In this document: positions 39,281-47,910 of the stretch, one piece after another
Position numbering within the stretch: the first letter of the stretch is position 1
Layout: each line of letters starts with the position of its first letter
Source of the DNA: an uncultured Phycisphaerales bacterium
GTDB lineage: Bacteria > Planctomycetota > Phycisphaerae > Phycisphaerales > UBA1924
Assembly: GCA_903929885.1 (NCBI GenBank)
Contig: CAIYWI010000062.1
Location: 25,870 to 89,869 of the forward strand
Length of the DNA: 64,000 bases
Direction: 5' to 3'
Position numbers and translations under genes: made by a program
The notes under the pieces: generated by a model
What the model saw: the letters and a program-made list of their open reading frames with translations, nothing else
Told to the model about the DNA's origin: nothing
The model's database searches: none

Positions 39281-40495
39281 TCACTCGCCGGCCGCCGCCG
39301 CCTTCTTCGGCTGGTCAAGATTGGGTTGCATCAGCGACAGCAACGCCATCGAGGTTCCATACCCCGCCGATGAAGCAAAGACGCGATCGTTCCACGAACC
39401 GTCCTCGCTCCGCACCGACAGCAGCAGTTCGTTGATCCGGCGGCGATACTCCGCCCGCTCCGACACCGGCAGCAACTCAACGGCCATCGCGGCATGCCGG
39501 TGGGCGAACATGAAGTAGTACGGCGCGACCATGTACGGACGCTGGTGCGTGCCCGGCTTGGCGCGCCGTGCGTCGAGCCACTTCCAGTGAACGATGAAGG
39601 CGTCCACCGCTCCCCGAACCGCAGCCGCGGATCCTCGCCCGCCCCGAAGCAGCATCGTCTCGCCGGCCACCATCCTGCCGATGGCCCCCGGCACGCCGTC
39701 CGCCACCGTCGGCGCGGCCCGGGCCGCGCCCGAGTAGACGACACTCCCGCTCGCGTCCTTGGCTCGCTCCAGCACATCGAGGCCGCGGTCGATCAGGCCG
39801 TCGGGAACCGGCAAGCCGGCGGCCTGCGCCTCGTACAACGCCTCGAGCGCCGCCGCCGTCACGAACGCCGCCGGCGAACCCGCGGCGTCGCGGCCGTCGG
39901 GTCGGGCGTAGTTCCAGCCGCCCGTCCGCGGCATCTCCAACGCCACGACCCCCTCCAGATAGCGGCTTGCAGCCGCCGTCACCGCGTCGCGGCGGTCGTC
40001 TGCGATGAGCGTGAGTCGGCTCAGGCGAGCCAGACAGGTCAACGCCTCGATATGTCCCCACACGCGCGTGTCGTACCCGCCTTGGTAGTCGGCCAGCGAC
40101 ATCTGCGGGTCCTTCCACGCCTCGCACAGATAGTCGAGGCCCCGTCCCACCGCGTCACGAACGGATTGGTCGCTTGCGAACCGAGGCGACTGGGCAAGGG
40201 CCATGACCGCGATGGCCGTGCCGCCGATGCGATACGGAACGGGCGTCCGGCCCTTCACCTTGTACACGCCCACATAGGGCCACTGCGAGGGCGGCTGTTC
40301 GGCGTCAGCTCCCTCACCGGGTTCCTGCAGACGCAAGATCGCGTCGACGCATTGATCGACGAGGACTTCAACGGCCGGTCGGGCCTGCACGACGGCGGGC
40401 GGCTCCGCCGGGGGCCCGCCGTTCGGTTGTGCCGCGGCGGACAGGCAGAGGCTCATCGTGCATCCAAGGACAACTCGGGCATGGAATAGTCGCAT
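39281..40495 (-). CDS. Secreted alpha-toroid (prenyltransferase/terpene cyclase-like) protein
   Basis: A 404-residue exported protein with a signal peptide (VVLGCTMSLCLSAAAQ). The mature part has repeated helical pairs with aromatic-Gly signatures (YQGGYDTRVWGHIEALTCL, TGGWNYARPDG, SEDGSWNDRVFASSAGYGTSMALL), like the alpha/alpha toroids of squalene cyclase and prenyltransferase families. Related secreted proteins are widespread in planctomycetes with no known activity. The PagL-like start lies downstream after 36 bases on the same strand. Confidence 0.7.
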   Translation of the reverse strand: MRLFHARVVLGCTMSLCLSAAAQPNGGPPAEPPAVVQARPAVEVLVDQCVDAILRLQEPGEGADAEQPPSQWPYVGVYKVKGRTPVPYRIGGTAIAVMALAQSPRFASDQSVRDAVGRGLDYLCEAWKDPQMSLADYQGGYDTRVWGHIEALTCLARLSRLTLIADDRRDAVTAAASRYLEGVVALEMPRTGGWNYARPDGRDAAGSPAAFVTAAALEALYEAQAAGLPVPDGLIDRGLDVLERAKDASGSVVYSGAARAAPTVADGVPGAIGRMVAGETMLLRGGRGSAAAVRGAVDAFIVHWKWLDARRAKPGTHQRPYMVAPYYFMFAHRHAAMAVELLPVSERAEYRRRINELLLSVRSEDGSWNDRVFASSAGYGTSMALLSLMQPNLDQPKKAAAAGE

Positions 40496-40501
40496 CGGTC
40501 G

Positions 40502-40507
40502 ATGATA
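40502..40507 (-). promoter_or_regulatory. -10-like TATCAT, leaderless start of toroid gene
   Basis: TATCAT on the minus strand ends 6 bases before ATG 40495. The same stretch on the plus strand (TACCGT, 40506-40511) could serve the acyltransferase with a 41-base leader. Confidence 0.5.
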
Positions 40508-40552
40508 CCGTCCCGAAGGCCCTCGACGCCCCGCGTTCGACCATCGGCAGGC

Positions 40553-41752
40553 ATGTCTGTGTCAGCTCATTCCATCCCGCCCCGCCGGCTCCCCGCGCTC
40601 GACGCTGTTCGTGCCGTCGCGATGCTGCTGGGCGTGGCCCTGCACGCCCTGATCCCGTACATGGAGCAGCCGGTGCCGCACCTGCTCTGGCCGGTGCGTG
40701 AGCCCGGCGGCCACGCCTTCGACGGGCTCTATTGGTGGATCCACGGCTTTCGGGTGCAGTTGTTCTTCCTGATCTCTGGCATGCTGGCGGCGGCATCCAT
40801 CGCCAAGGTCGGCCCGGCGCTCTTCGCGCGTCAGCGGCTCAACCGACTTGGCGTTCCGCTCCTGATGGCGTCCATCGTCGTGGTCGCGGGCCTGATGTAC
40901 CCGGTGTGGGCGTGGGGCTGGGTCGAGTCCGGGCTGGCAGAGCCCAAGCACATCGTCCACGTGCGTTTCTCGCACGGCATGCAAGCGGATCTGTACGGCT
41001 TGGCGCATCTCTGGTTCCTCGAGTATCTGCTCCTCTATTGCCTCCTGCTGGCCGCCGCTCGACGGTTCCTCTCGCGAAGCGGCCCACCCTCCGGGCGCAG
41101 GCCCGCTCGCACGATCGATGCACGGCGACTCTCGGCGGTGATCATGGCGCTCGTCGCCGCCACCGGTGGCTGGCTCATGCTTGATCCCCGGTGCCTGATC
41201 GAGTTTCACAACTGGTTCCTGCCGCGAGCAAGCGAGTTCATCTATCACGGACTGTTCTTCGCCGCGGGGGTCGCGGGGTGGTCGTGGCAAGGAACCGCCG
41301 ATGTCATCGGACGGTGGTGGTGGGGGCCCCTGCTGGCGGCGCAGGCGATATTCCCGTGGTATCTGCGCGAGATGACGACGTGGAGCGGTCCGGGAGACGG
41401 GTGGGCCGCCGCGCTGGCGGCGTGCTACGGCTGGGCCTCGGTGATCGGTTGGCTCGGGCTGGCCGTTCGCGTGGTGAATCGGGCCGGCCCGGTGATGCAG
41501 TTCCTCTCGACGCGAGCCTTCTGGCTGTATCTCGTCCACCCGCCGCTGGTGGGGGTGGTGCAGGTGCTGCTGTTCGAGCAACCCCTGCCCTCGTGGTTGA
41601 AGTTTCTGACGGCGTTCGCCGTGGCGACCGCGGTCGGGCTGACCACCTACGGCCCGGCCGCGCGACTCATGGCGCGTTTCTGGCGAACCAAGCACGGTGC
41701 AGCGGACATCCGCCGCGGGACCTCGACGGGCGAACCGGTGCCGGGTCCGTGA
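40553..41752 (+). CDS. Acyltransferase-3 family membrane protein
   Basis: A 399-residue inner-membrane O-acyltransferase with about ten helices. The N-terminus LPALDAVRAVAMLLGVALHA has the conserved Arg and His of the family. Other typical blocks are IHGFRVQLFFLISGMLAA, LAHLWFLEYLLLYCLLL and the C-terminal STRAFWLYLVHPPLVGVVQVLLF. Such enzymes acetylate or succinylate envelope glycans. The substrate is unknown. ATG 40553 is closest to the conserved N-terminus; AGGC precedes it. Confidence 0.88.
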   Translation: MSVSAHSIPPRRLPALDAVRAVAMLLGVALHALIPYMEQPVPHLLWPVREPGGHAFDGLYWWIHGFRVQLFFLISGMLAAASIAKVGPALFARQRLNRLGVPLLMASIVVVAGLMYPVWAWGWVESGLAEPKHIVHVRFSHGMQADLYGLAHLWFLEYLLLYCLLLAAARRFLSRSGPPSGRRPARTIDARRLSAVIMALVAATGGWLMLDPRCLIEFHNWFLPRASEFIYHGLFFAAGVAGWSWQGTADVIGRWWWGPLLAAQAIFPWYLREMTTWSGPGDGWAAALAACYGWASVIGWLGLAVRVVNRAGPVMQFLSTRAFWLYLVHPPLVGVVQVLLFEQPLPSWLKFLTAFAVATAVGLTTYGPAARLMARFWRTKHGAADIRRGTSTGEPVPGP

Positions 41753-41762
41753 GTCCGCCCCG

Positions 41763-42785
41763 TCAGGCGGAGGCCGCAGGCTCGGCCTGCTCGATATACA
41801 CGCCCATCTTGCGGAACCGCTCGTAGCGTCGCTCGAGCAGGTCGTTGGCGGGGACGGTGCGGAGTCGCTGGATCTGCTGCACGATCCATGCCTGGAGGTT
41901 CATCGCCGTCGAGCGGGCGTCGCGGTGGGCGCCACCGGGCGGCTCCGGGATGACGTCATCGACGATGCCCAAGGCGAGGTTGTCGGACGCGGTGAGCTTG
42001 AGCGACTTGGCCGCGGCGGAGTTGGTCTGCTCGTTGGCCTCTTTCCACAGGATGGCCGCGCATCCCTCGGGGCTGATCACCGAGTACCACGAGTTGCTCA
42101 GCATCGCCACGCGATCGGCGACGGCGATGCCCAAGGCCCCTCCCGAACCCCCCTCGCCGATCACGATGCTGACGATCGGGACCGCAAGGCGGCTCATCTC
42201 CAGCATGTTGACGGCGATGGCCTCGGCCTGCCCTCGCTGCTCGGCACCCAAGCCCGGATACGCGCCCGGGGTGTCGACCAGCGTGACGATCGGTACGCCG
42301 TACTTGGCCGCGAGCTTCATCTTGGCGAGCGCCTTGCGATAGCCCTCCGGGTGGGCGCACCCGAAGTGGCACGCGATCTTCTCGCTGGTCTCCTTGCCTT
42401 TCTGGTGCCCGACGACCATCACCTTGAGCGGGCCGATCCGCGCGAAGCCGGTGACCATCGCGGGGTCGTCGCCGAAGCGGCGATCCCCGTGCAACTCGGT
42501 GAAGTCGCGGCAGATCATGGCGACGTAGTCGCGGGTCTGGGGCCGCTGCGGATGTCGAGCCACTCGCACCGTCTGCCAAGGCGTGAGCTTGGCGTAGATC
42601 GCCTTGAGTTCCGACGCGTGCCTGGCTCGGAGCGAAGCGATGTCTGCGGTCAGCTTTGCGACATGCGAGCCGGGATCGCCCGCGGCGGCGGGTTGCTCGT
42701 TCTTGAGTTGCGTCTCGAGGGCCTCGATCTGCCGATCGAGTTCGACCAAGGGCTTTTCGAAGTCGAGTTGGTAATACGCGGACAT
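41763..42785 (-). CDS. accA: Acetyl-CoA carboxylase carboxyltransferase subunit alpha
   Basis: A 340-residue subunit that transfers carboxyl from carboxybiotin to acetyl-CoA, with AccD, in the first step of fatty-acid synthesis. The N-terminal coiled helix (LVELDRQIEALETQL) and core motifs VMVVGHQKGKETSEKIACHF, TLVDTPGAYPGLGAEQRGQ, SIVIGEGGSGGALGI and SVISPEGCAAILWKE are all present. AccD is not nearby. TACGCT ends six bases before the ATG. Confidence 0.96.
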   Translation of the reverse strand: MSAYYQLDFEKPLVELDRQIEALETQLKNEQPAAAGDPGSHVAKLTADIASLRARHASELKAIYAKLTPWQTVRVARHPQRPQTRDYVAMICRDFTELHGDRRFGDDPAMVTGFARIGPLKVMVVGHQKGKETSEKIACHFGCAHPEGYRKALAKMKLAAKYGVPIVTLVDTPGAYPGLGAEQRGQAEAIAVNMLEMSRLAVPIVSIVIGEGGSGGALGIAVADRVAMLSNSWYSVISPEGCAAILWKEANEQTNSAAAKSLKLTASDNLALGIVDDVIPEPPGGAHRDARSTAMNLQAWIVQQIQRLRTVPANDLLERRYERFRKMGVYIEQAEPAASA

Positions 42786-42791
42786 GCAAGG

Positions 42792-42797
42792 AGCGTA
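42792..42797 (-). promoter_or_regulatory. -10-like TACGCT, leaderless start of accA
   Basis: TACGCT on the minus strand ends 6 bases before ATG 42785. Confidence 0.5.
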
Positions 42798-42858
42798 GGG
42801 GAGCAACCGGCCAACTCCCGTGGCACCCGAACCGTTGCAACAACGCCGGGTTCCGGCG

Positions 42859-42890
42859 GTTCAACGCAGATGCCGACGGCTGCGTTGAAC
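42859..42890. promoter_or_regulatory. Perfect 11-bp inverted repeat upstream of the secretin
   Basis: GTTCAACGCAG, 10 bases, CTGCGTTGAAC. It lies in the 483-base divergent gap between accA and the secretin gene. There is no T-run on either side, so it reads better as an operator or leader hairpin than as a terminator. The rest of the gap shows an A-rich patch (42950-42960) and no ORF that I trust. Confidence 0.55.
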
Positions 42891-43268
42891 GTGTTCGGGT
42901 ATTGGGATCTTGTTGGGGGTGCGAGGCGGCGGCGACGGGGAAGGAAAACCAAAAATCACCCGTCTGCGGTTTGCATCCGTGCCGGAGCCGGATTACCTTC
43001 CTCGACCCCTCGGGTCGGCTCAGCCGCCCCGGCTGTGGCTTGGCATCGACCTCGTTCGTGGGGAAGTGGTGGTGTCCAGTCGCGCGTGGGGGACGTTCCG
43101 GGAGTCCGGAGCGAGAGCAGGTGCAGCAGTGCGGTTCCGCGAACGCGGGGCCGCCTTTCGTCGCAGGAGCGTCACGTCCGGTTCGCTGGTTCCTCACGCC
43201 CGCCACATCCTTTCGAGCGTCGGTTTGGAGACGCGAGGTGTTCGGCGGTCAGTCCTTTGGAGATGATC

Positions 43269-46200
43269 ATGTCGATCGGGAATACGACCTTGGTCCGCCG
43301 TTCGGTTCGCTCGCTTCTTGCCGCCGCGGGGTTCGCCGGCGGCCTCTTGGGGGCCGGTGCGACGGCGACGGGCCAGATCGTGGTGCTCCCGGCCCCGGCT
43401 ACGGCCGGCGCCACCCGGGCGCAGGCCGCAGAGCAGCTGGCCAAGGCCGTTGAGTTGATGGGTGGAGGCAAGGTCGTCGCCGCCAAGTCGATCCTCGAGT
43501 CGCTGACGCGTCGCGATCAGATCGATGCATTGTCGGAATCGCAGCGTTCTCAGGCGACCACCCTGCTGGCGAATGCCAATCGCCGCATCAAGGGCATGAA
43601 TCCGGTCGACGTCAGTCTCCAGACGGCCGAGGATGGCCTTGGTCGCGGCGACTTGGCGACGGTCGAGCGTCACGCCAACGCCGTCGTGGAGTCGCCCAAG
43701 GCGACCAACGAGCAGACTGCCGCTGCCAAGGGGCTGCTCGCACAGGCGTCGGAGGTCAGGACAGGCCTGATGCCGCAGGCCGCAGGCATGATTCAACAGG
43801 CCCAGGCCGACTTCGAGGCCGGGCGCCGAGCCGAGGCGAAGGCAACCGTGGAACGGTTGAGCCGCGCCGGGTTGGTCCTCGAGGCCGCCCAGCAGCAACG
43901 TCTCGATGCGCTGCAGTCGCAGATCGTGGAGGTCGAGCAGGCCTCGCTGGGCATGATGCAGCCGGGCGTGATCAAGCCGGCGGAGCCGGAGAAGCCCGCC
44001 GAGCCGGCGGCATCCCAGCCCGAGAAGCCCGCCGAGCCCGCCCAGCCAGCCGCCGACAAGCCCGCCGAGCCGGTGGCCGTTGAGCCCGCCAAGGCGGCCG
44101 AGCCGGCGCAGCCCGCCACGGATCCCGTCGAGCAGGCCCGCAAGTGGGAGGCCCAGAGCCTGCTCGCCGAGGCCGATCAGGCCTTCGAGCAGTCCCGCAT
44201 GAAGGATGCCGGCGAGAAGTACCAGCGGCTGCTGGGCGCCATGGGCGATGTGCTGACGGCCGAGCAGAAGTCGCACGTCGAGTCGCGGCTGGCCGAGGCA
44301 AAGGTGCGATTGGGCGTCACCGGCGGCCCCGAGGTTCAGGCCATCGAGAACGTGATGGGCCAGATCGGGCTCAAGCGGAGCCAAGCCCTCGCCGAGTTCA
44401 ACAACAACGTCGAGCAGGCCAACAAGGCGTTGGTCTCGGGTGACACCCTCACCGCCAAGAACCTCGCGGCGCAGGCCCGTGTGAACGTCAACTCGGTGCG
44501 AGAGGTCTTCAGCACCAGCGATCTCGAGGCGTACAACAAGCAGGTCGACGAACTCGAGACCTCGATCGACAAGAAGTCCGCGGAGATCGCCGAGAAGGAC
44601 CGCGAGTCCAAGGCGGCGGACATCGAGACTCGCAGCCGCGCCGCGCAGGCCAAGGCCGCCCAGGACAAGTCTCGCAAGATCAACGAGTACATCGATCGCG
44701 TTCGAGCATTGCAGAAGGAGATGAAGTACGACGAGGCGCTGCAGGTGTGCGACCTCATCCTCTTCCTCGATCCGGTCAACCCGACGGGACTGGTGCTTCG
44801 CGAGGTGATCAGCGACGCGAAGATCTACCGCGAGTCGCTCTCCCTCGAGCAGGCCAAGAACCGCAACATCGCGGTGCACCGCGTCGGCAACGACGCCGCC
44901 ATCGTTCCGCCCGTGAACCTGATGGATTACCCGAGCGACTGGCCGGGCATTTCCTACCGCCGAGGCGAGCCGATGGGCATGGCCGAGAGCGAGGAGAATC
45001 GCTCCGCCCTCGCCCTCATCGAGAAGAAGCGGATTCCGGTCAACTTCACCGACACGCCGCTGTCGAGCGTCGTGACGTTCCTCAACGCCGTCACCCAGCT
45101 CAACTTCGACGTCGACTGGGAGAAGCTCGCCGAGGCCGGCATCGATCGCGAAGCTCAGGTGTCGCTCAACCTCAGCAACGTGCCGGTGCGGATCGTGCTT
45201 GAACGCGTGCTCGAGAAGGTGAGCAAGGACGCCGGCAGCGGCGCCTGGTACGCCATCAACGATGGCGTGGTGATGATCTCCTCTCGCGAGGACATCAACA
45301 AGCGCAAGAGCCTCCAGATCTACGACATCCGCGACCTGCTCATCGAGGTGCCCGATTACGCCAACGCCCCGGAGTTCGACCTCCAGAGCGTGCTGCAGAG
45401 CACCGGCCAGCAGGGCGGCGGCGGCGGCCAGAGCCCCTTCCGCGACAACGGCGATCAGGGCCCCGCCAACCGGCGGACCCTCGAGGAGCGCACCGACGAG
45501 CTCATCAACATCATCACGACCAACGTCGATGAGCAGGGCTGGCAGGAGAATGGTGGCGATGTTGGGTTCATCCAGCAGCTGCAGGGCAGCCTGATCATCA
45601 CCAACACCCCGGCCAACCACCGGGCCATTCACGGCCTGCTGAGCAAGCTCCGCGAGATCCGCGCCATGCAGATCAACGTGGAGACCCGCTTCCTGCTGGT
45701 CCGCACCGACTACTTCGAGCAGATCGGTTTCGATCTTGACGTCTACTTCAACGGCAAGAACAACCAGGTGCGCCAGGCACGCGCCGCCATCCCCAACGGA
45801 TCGGTGCAGCCCTCCGACTTCTTCAACTTCGCCCAGGGCGGTCTCCAGCGCCGGGTCTTCGGAGCGCCCAGCGACGCCAACGGTGACGGCACTCCCGATC
45901 CCGCCGTCGGCATCGCCACGCCCCTGCCCAGCAACCTGTCGGTCATCGGCGCCGGCCAGAACAGTCTCGGCCTGACCGAGGCGGGCGTTTCAGGCAACTT
46001 CGCCCAAGGCGTGCTCAGCCGCGCCCCCGCGCTGGGCGTCGGTGGTCAGTTCCTCGACGACATTCAGGTCGACTTCCTCATCAAGGCGACCCAGGCCGAT
46101 CGTCGCACCGTCACTTTGACGGCCCCGCGTCTGACCTTCACCAACGGTCAGACCTCCAACATCTACGTCGCCACGCAGGTCGCCTTCGTCAGCGACCTCA

Positions 46201-46706
46201 CTCCAGTCGTCAGCGAGTCGTCGGTGGGCTTCGATCCCACCCTTGCCACGGTCAACGAGGGTGTCCGACTGCTCATCGAGGGCACCATCTCCGCCGATCG
46301 TCGCTATGTGACGATGAACGTCGATGCCTCGGTCGCCAAGATCGAGGGCTTCCAGAACACGGCCATCTCCGCCTTGGCCGGCGGCGGACTCGTGAACTCG
46401 GCGTCCACCCAGTCCTTCATTCAGCGCCCGACCACCACGGTCACCCGCGTTCAGACGACCGTCACCGTGCCCGATCAGGGCACCATCCTCCTCGGCGGCC
46501 AGCGTCTGGTCACCGAGCAGGAAGTCGAGTCCGGCGTTCCTGTCCTCAGCAAGATCCCGATCATCAACCGCTTCTTCAGCAACCGGATCGAGGTCAAGGA
46601 AGAGCAGACCCTCCTCATCCTCATCAAGCCGACCATCCTCATTCAGACCGAGGAAGAGGAACGCCACTTCCCCGGCCTCGCCGAGTCGGTCAAGTTCGGT
46701 GGCTGA
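43269..46706 (+). CDS. Giant GspD/PilQ-type secretin
   Basis: A 1145-residue outer-membrane channel subunit, much longer than GspD (about 650). Signal peptide ends near ATATG. Residues 30-235 are helical, TPR-like (LAKAVELMGGGKVVAAKSIL). Residues 237-284 are a Pro/Ala/Glu/Lys linker. A coiled region and a TPR-like segment (YDEALQVCDLILFLDP) follow. Then come an STN/N0-like domain near 588-650 (VNFTDTPLSSVVTFLNAVTQ), an N1-like domain near 745-795, and the secretin beta-domain near 930-1130 with VPVLSKIPIINRFFSNR and LLILIKPTIL. Start: GGAG lies seven bases before ATG 43269. It probably exports pseudopilin-driven substrates. Confidence 0.93.
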   Translation: MSIGNTTLVRRSVRSLLAAAGFAGGLLGAGATATGQIVVLPAPATAGATRAQAAEQLAKAVELMGGGKVVAAKSILESLTRRDQIDALSESQRSQATTLLANANRRIKGMNPVDVSLQTAEDGLGRGDLATVERHANAVVESPKATNEQTAAAKGLLAQASEVRTGLMPQAAGMIQQAQADFEAGRRAEAKATVERLSRAGLVLEAAQQQRLDALQSQIVEVEQASLGMMQPGVIKPAEPEKPAEPAASQPEKPAEPAQPAADKPAEPVAVEPAKAAEPAQPATDPVEQARKWEAQSLLAEADQAFEQSRMKDAGEKYQRLLGAMGDVLTAEQKSHVESRLAEAKVRLGVTGGPEVQAIENVMGQIGLKRSQALAEFNNNVEQANKALVSGDTLTAKNLAAQARVNVNSVREVFSTSDLEAYNKQVDELETSIDKKSAEIAEKDRESKAADIETRSRAAQAKAAQDKSRKINEYIDRVRALQKEMKYDEALQVCDLILFLDPVNPTGLVLREVISDAKIYRESLSLEQAKNRNIAVHRVGNDAAIVPPVNLMDYPSDWPGISYRRGEPMGMAESEENRSALALIEKKRIPVNFTDTPLSSVVTFLNAVTQLNFDVDWEKLAEAGIDREAQVSLNLSNVPVRIVLERVLEKVSKDAGSGAWYAINDGVVMISSREDINKRKSLQIYDIRDLLIEVPDYANAPEFDLQSVLQSTGQQGGGGGQSPFRDNGDQGPANRRTLEERTDELINIITTNVDEQGWQENGGDVGFIQQLQGSLIITNTPANHRAIHGLLSKLREIRAMQINVETRFLLVRTDYFEQIGFDLDVYFNGKNNQVRQARAAIPNGSVQPSDFFNFAQGGLQRRVFGAPSDANGDGTPDPAVGIATPLPSNLSVIGAGQNSLGLTEAGVSGNFAQGVLSRAPALGVGGQFLDDIQVDFLIKATQADRRTVTLTAPRLTFTNGQTSNIYVATQVAFVSDLTPVVSESSVGFDPTLATVNEGVRLLIEGTISADRRYVTMNVDASVAKIEGFQNTAISALAGGGLVNSASTQSFIQRPTTTVTRVQTTVTVPDQGTILLGGQRLVTEQEVESGVPVLSKIPIINRFFSNRIEVKEEQTLLILIKPTILIQTEEEERHFPGLAESVKFGG
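43978..44121 (+). repeat. Pro/Ala/Glu-rich linker repeats in the secretin
   Basis: Degenerate repeats of GAGAAGCCCGCCGAGCC-like units encode EKPAEPA-type motifs. This is likely an extended spacer in the periplasm. Confidence 0.8.
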
Positions 46707-46734
46707 ACATCATCGCACCCTCTCACTTGCTTCC

Positions 46735-46769
46735 GGGCCCGCGGCATCCGCCGCGGGCCCTTTGCGTTT
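46735..46769 (+). terminator. Terminator of the secretin gene
   Basis: GGGCCCGCGGC, loop ATCC, GCCGCGGGCCC (11-bp perfect stem) followed by TTTGCGTTT. Confidence 0.85.
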
Positions 46770-46895
46770 CATCCGCGCCCGGGGTCTGCCTTGTCGGCGT
46801 GCCGCGGGTCTCGCCACCCTGCGAAGGGCTAGGATTGGCCGCTTCCGGATCGCTGGCGCCACGGTTGTGCCGCCCCGGAACTGGAGTGCCCTTTG

Positions 46896-47258
46896 ATGCC
46901 AGCAGGTGATTCGCGGATTCGGGTCAAGCGAGTGGACGGCGTCTCTCAAGTGGAGTTCGTCGATCGCAACATCCTCGACGAGGGCAATATCCAGATCATC
47001 GGCCAGGAACTGGCCGCGATCATCAACGCCGAGTCCGGCCCCAGGCTCCTGATCAGCTTCGGTGGCGTCGAGCACCTCTCCTCCGCCGCGCTGGGCACGT
47101 TGATCACGGTCAACAATCAGGTGCGTGCTCGCGCCGGCCAGTTGCGTCTGGCCAACATCGATCCGCAGATCTACGAGGTGTTCGTCATCACGCGGCTCAA
47201 CAAGCTGTTCCAGATCCACGCCTCGACCGACGAGGCCATGAAGAGCTTCACGGCCTGA
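46896..47258 (+). CDS. STAS-domain anti-anti-sigma factor
   Basis: A 120-residue SpoIIAA/RsbV-like protein. The phosphorylatable Ser lies in VEHLSSAALGTLITV; strands before it (RLLISFGG) and after it (QLRLANIDPQIYEVF) fit the STAS fold. When unphosphorylated such proteins bind an anti-sigma kinase and release its target. A kinase-like partner begins 39 bases downstream. TAGGAT at about 46827 could be the -10 of a leader of about 60 bases. The start is ATG 46896. Confidence 0.9.
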   Translation: MPAGDSRIRVKRVDGVSQVEFVDRNILDEGNIQIIGQELAAIINAESGPRLLISFGGVEHLSSAALGTLITVNNQVRARAGQLRLANIDPQIYEVFVITRLNKLFQIHASTDEAMKSFTA

Positions 47259-47297
47259 TCGACGTCGCCACGCGGTCCACAGCCTTCGCCACCTCGA

Positions 47298-47738
47298 ATG
47301 ACGAGCCCCGCCAGCCAGCCCGGCGCCCCCGTTCCGGTCGAGGCCACCTTCGACGTGGTCAACGATCCCTCGTCCATCGACGCGGTGCAGAATCGAATCA
47401 TCGAGGCCATCGAACGCTTCGAGTACCCCAAGGCCTCCGTGTTCGCGATGCGGCTTTCCCTCCACGAAGCCATCGCCAATGCCTTTCGGCATGGCCATGC
47501 GGGGCTGCCGGCCACGATGCCCATCAAGGTCTCGTGCCTCATCGGCCAAGACAAGGTCGTCATGGCGGTGGAGGACCAGGGCCCGGGCTTCGACCCCGCC
47601 TCGGTGCCGGATCCGACGCTCGAAGAGAACCTTGAGCGAGGCTCGGGGCGAGGCCTGCTGCTCATCAAGGCCTATATGGCTTCCGCGAGTTACAACGCCA
47701 AGGGCAACCGCTTGGAGATGGTCTACAGGCGTCCGTGA
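47298..47738 (+). CDS. RsbW-like serine kinase/anti-sigma factor
   Basis: A 146-residue GHKL ATPase. The N box LHEAIANAFRHG, G1 box EDQGPGFD and G2 box GSGRGLLLIKAYM are intact. It would phosphorylate the STAS protein encoded just upstream and alternatively bind a sigma factor or another effector. No sigma factor or PP2C phosphatase gene is adjacent, so the output of this partner switch is unknown. Confidence 0.9.
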   Translation: MTSPASQPGAPVPVEATFDVVNDPSSIDAVQNRIIEAIERFEYPKASVFAMRLSLHEAIANAFRHGHAGLPATMPIKVSCLIGQDKVVMAVEDQGPGFDPASVPDPTLEENLERGSGRGLLLIKAYMASASYNAKGNRLEMVYRRP

Positions 47739-47803
47739 ACCCCGCCGCGTGACCGCCACGGTGCCGAGGTGGTGAATACGACCGGCTCGCGGCGTCGAAC
47801 CCA

Positions 47804-47831
47804 CTGCCAACTCAGTCCGTACGCCTACAAT
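47804..47831 (+). promoter_or_regulatory. Candidate promoter of the isc operon
   Basis: CTGCCA, 16 bases, TACAAT: 4/6 and 5/6 matches to sigma-70 consensus. Predicted start near 47838 gives a leader of about 73 bases before iscS. Confidence 0.45.
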
Positions 47832-47910
47832 GGCTGGACTGATTCTAAGACTCATCAAGGTCCGTGAATAGGCCCTCATCGGGCATCCCGGGCCTGGCAA
47901 GGAGCGTTCA

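Noticed and set aside
42821..42839. TGGCAC...TTGCA resembling a sigma-54 promoter
   Set aside because: The GG and GC elements are 13 bases apart instead of the required 10.
43194..45632. 812-codon open frame on the minus strand
   Set aside because: Antisense shadow of the secretin gene; Leu/Gly/Val/Arg-rich with no motif.
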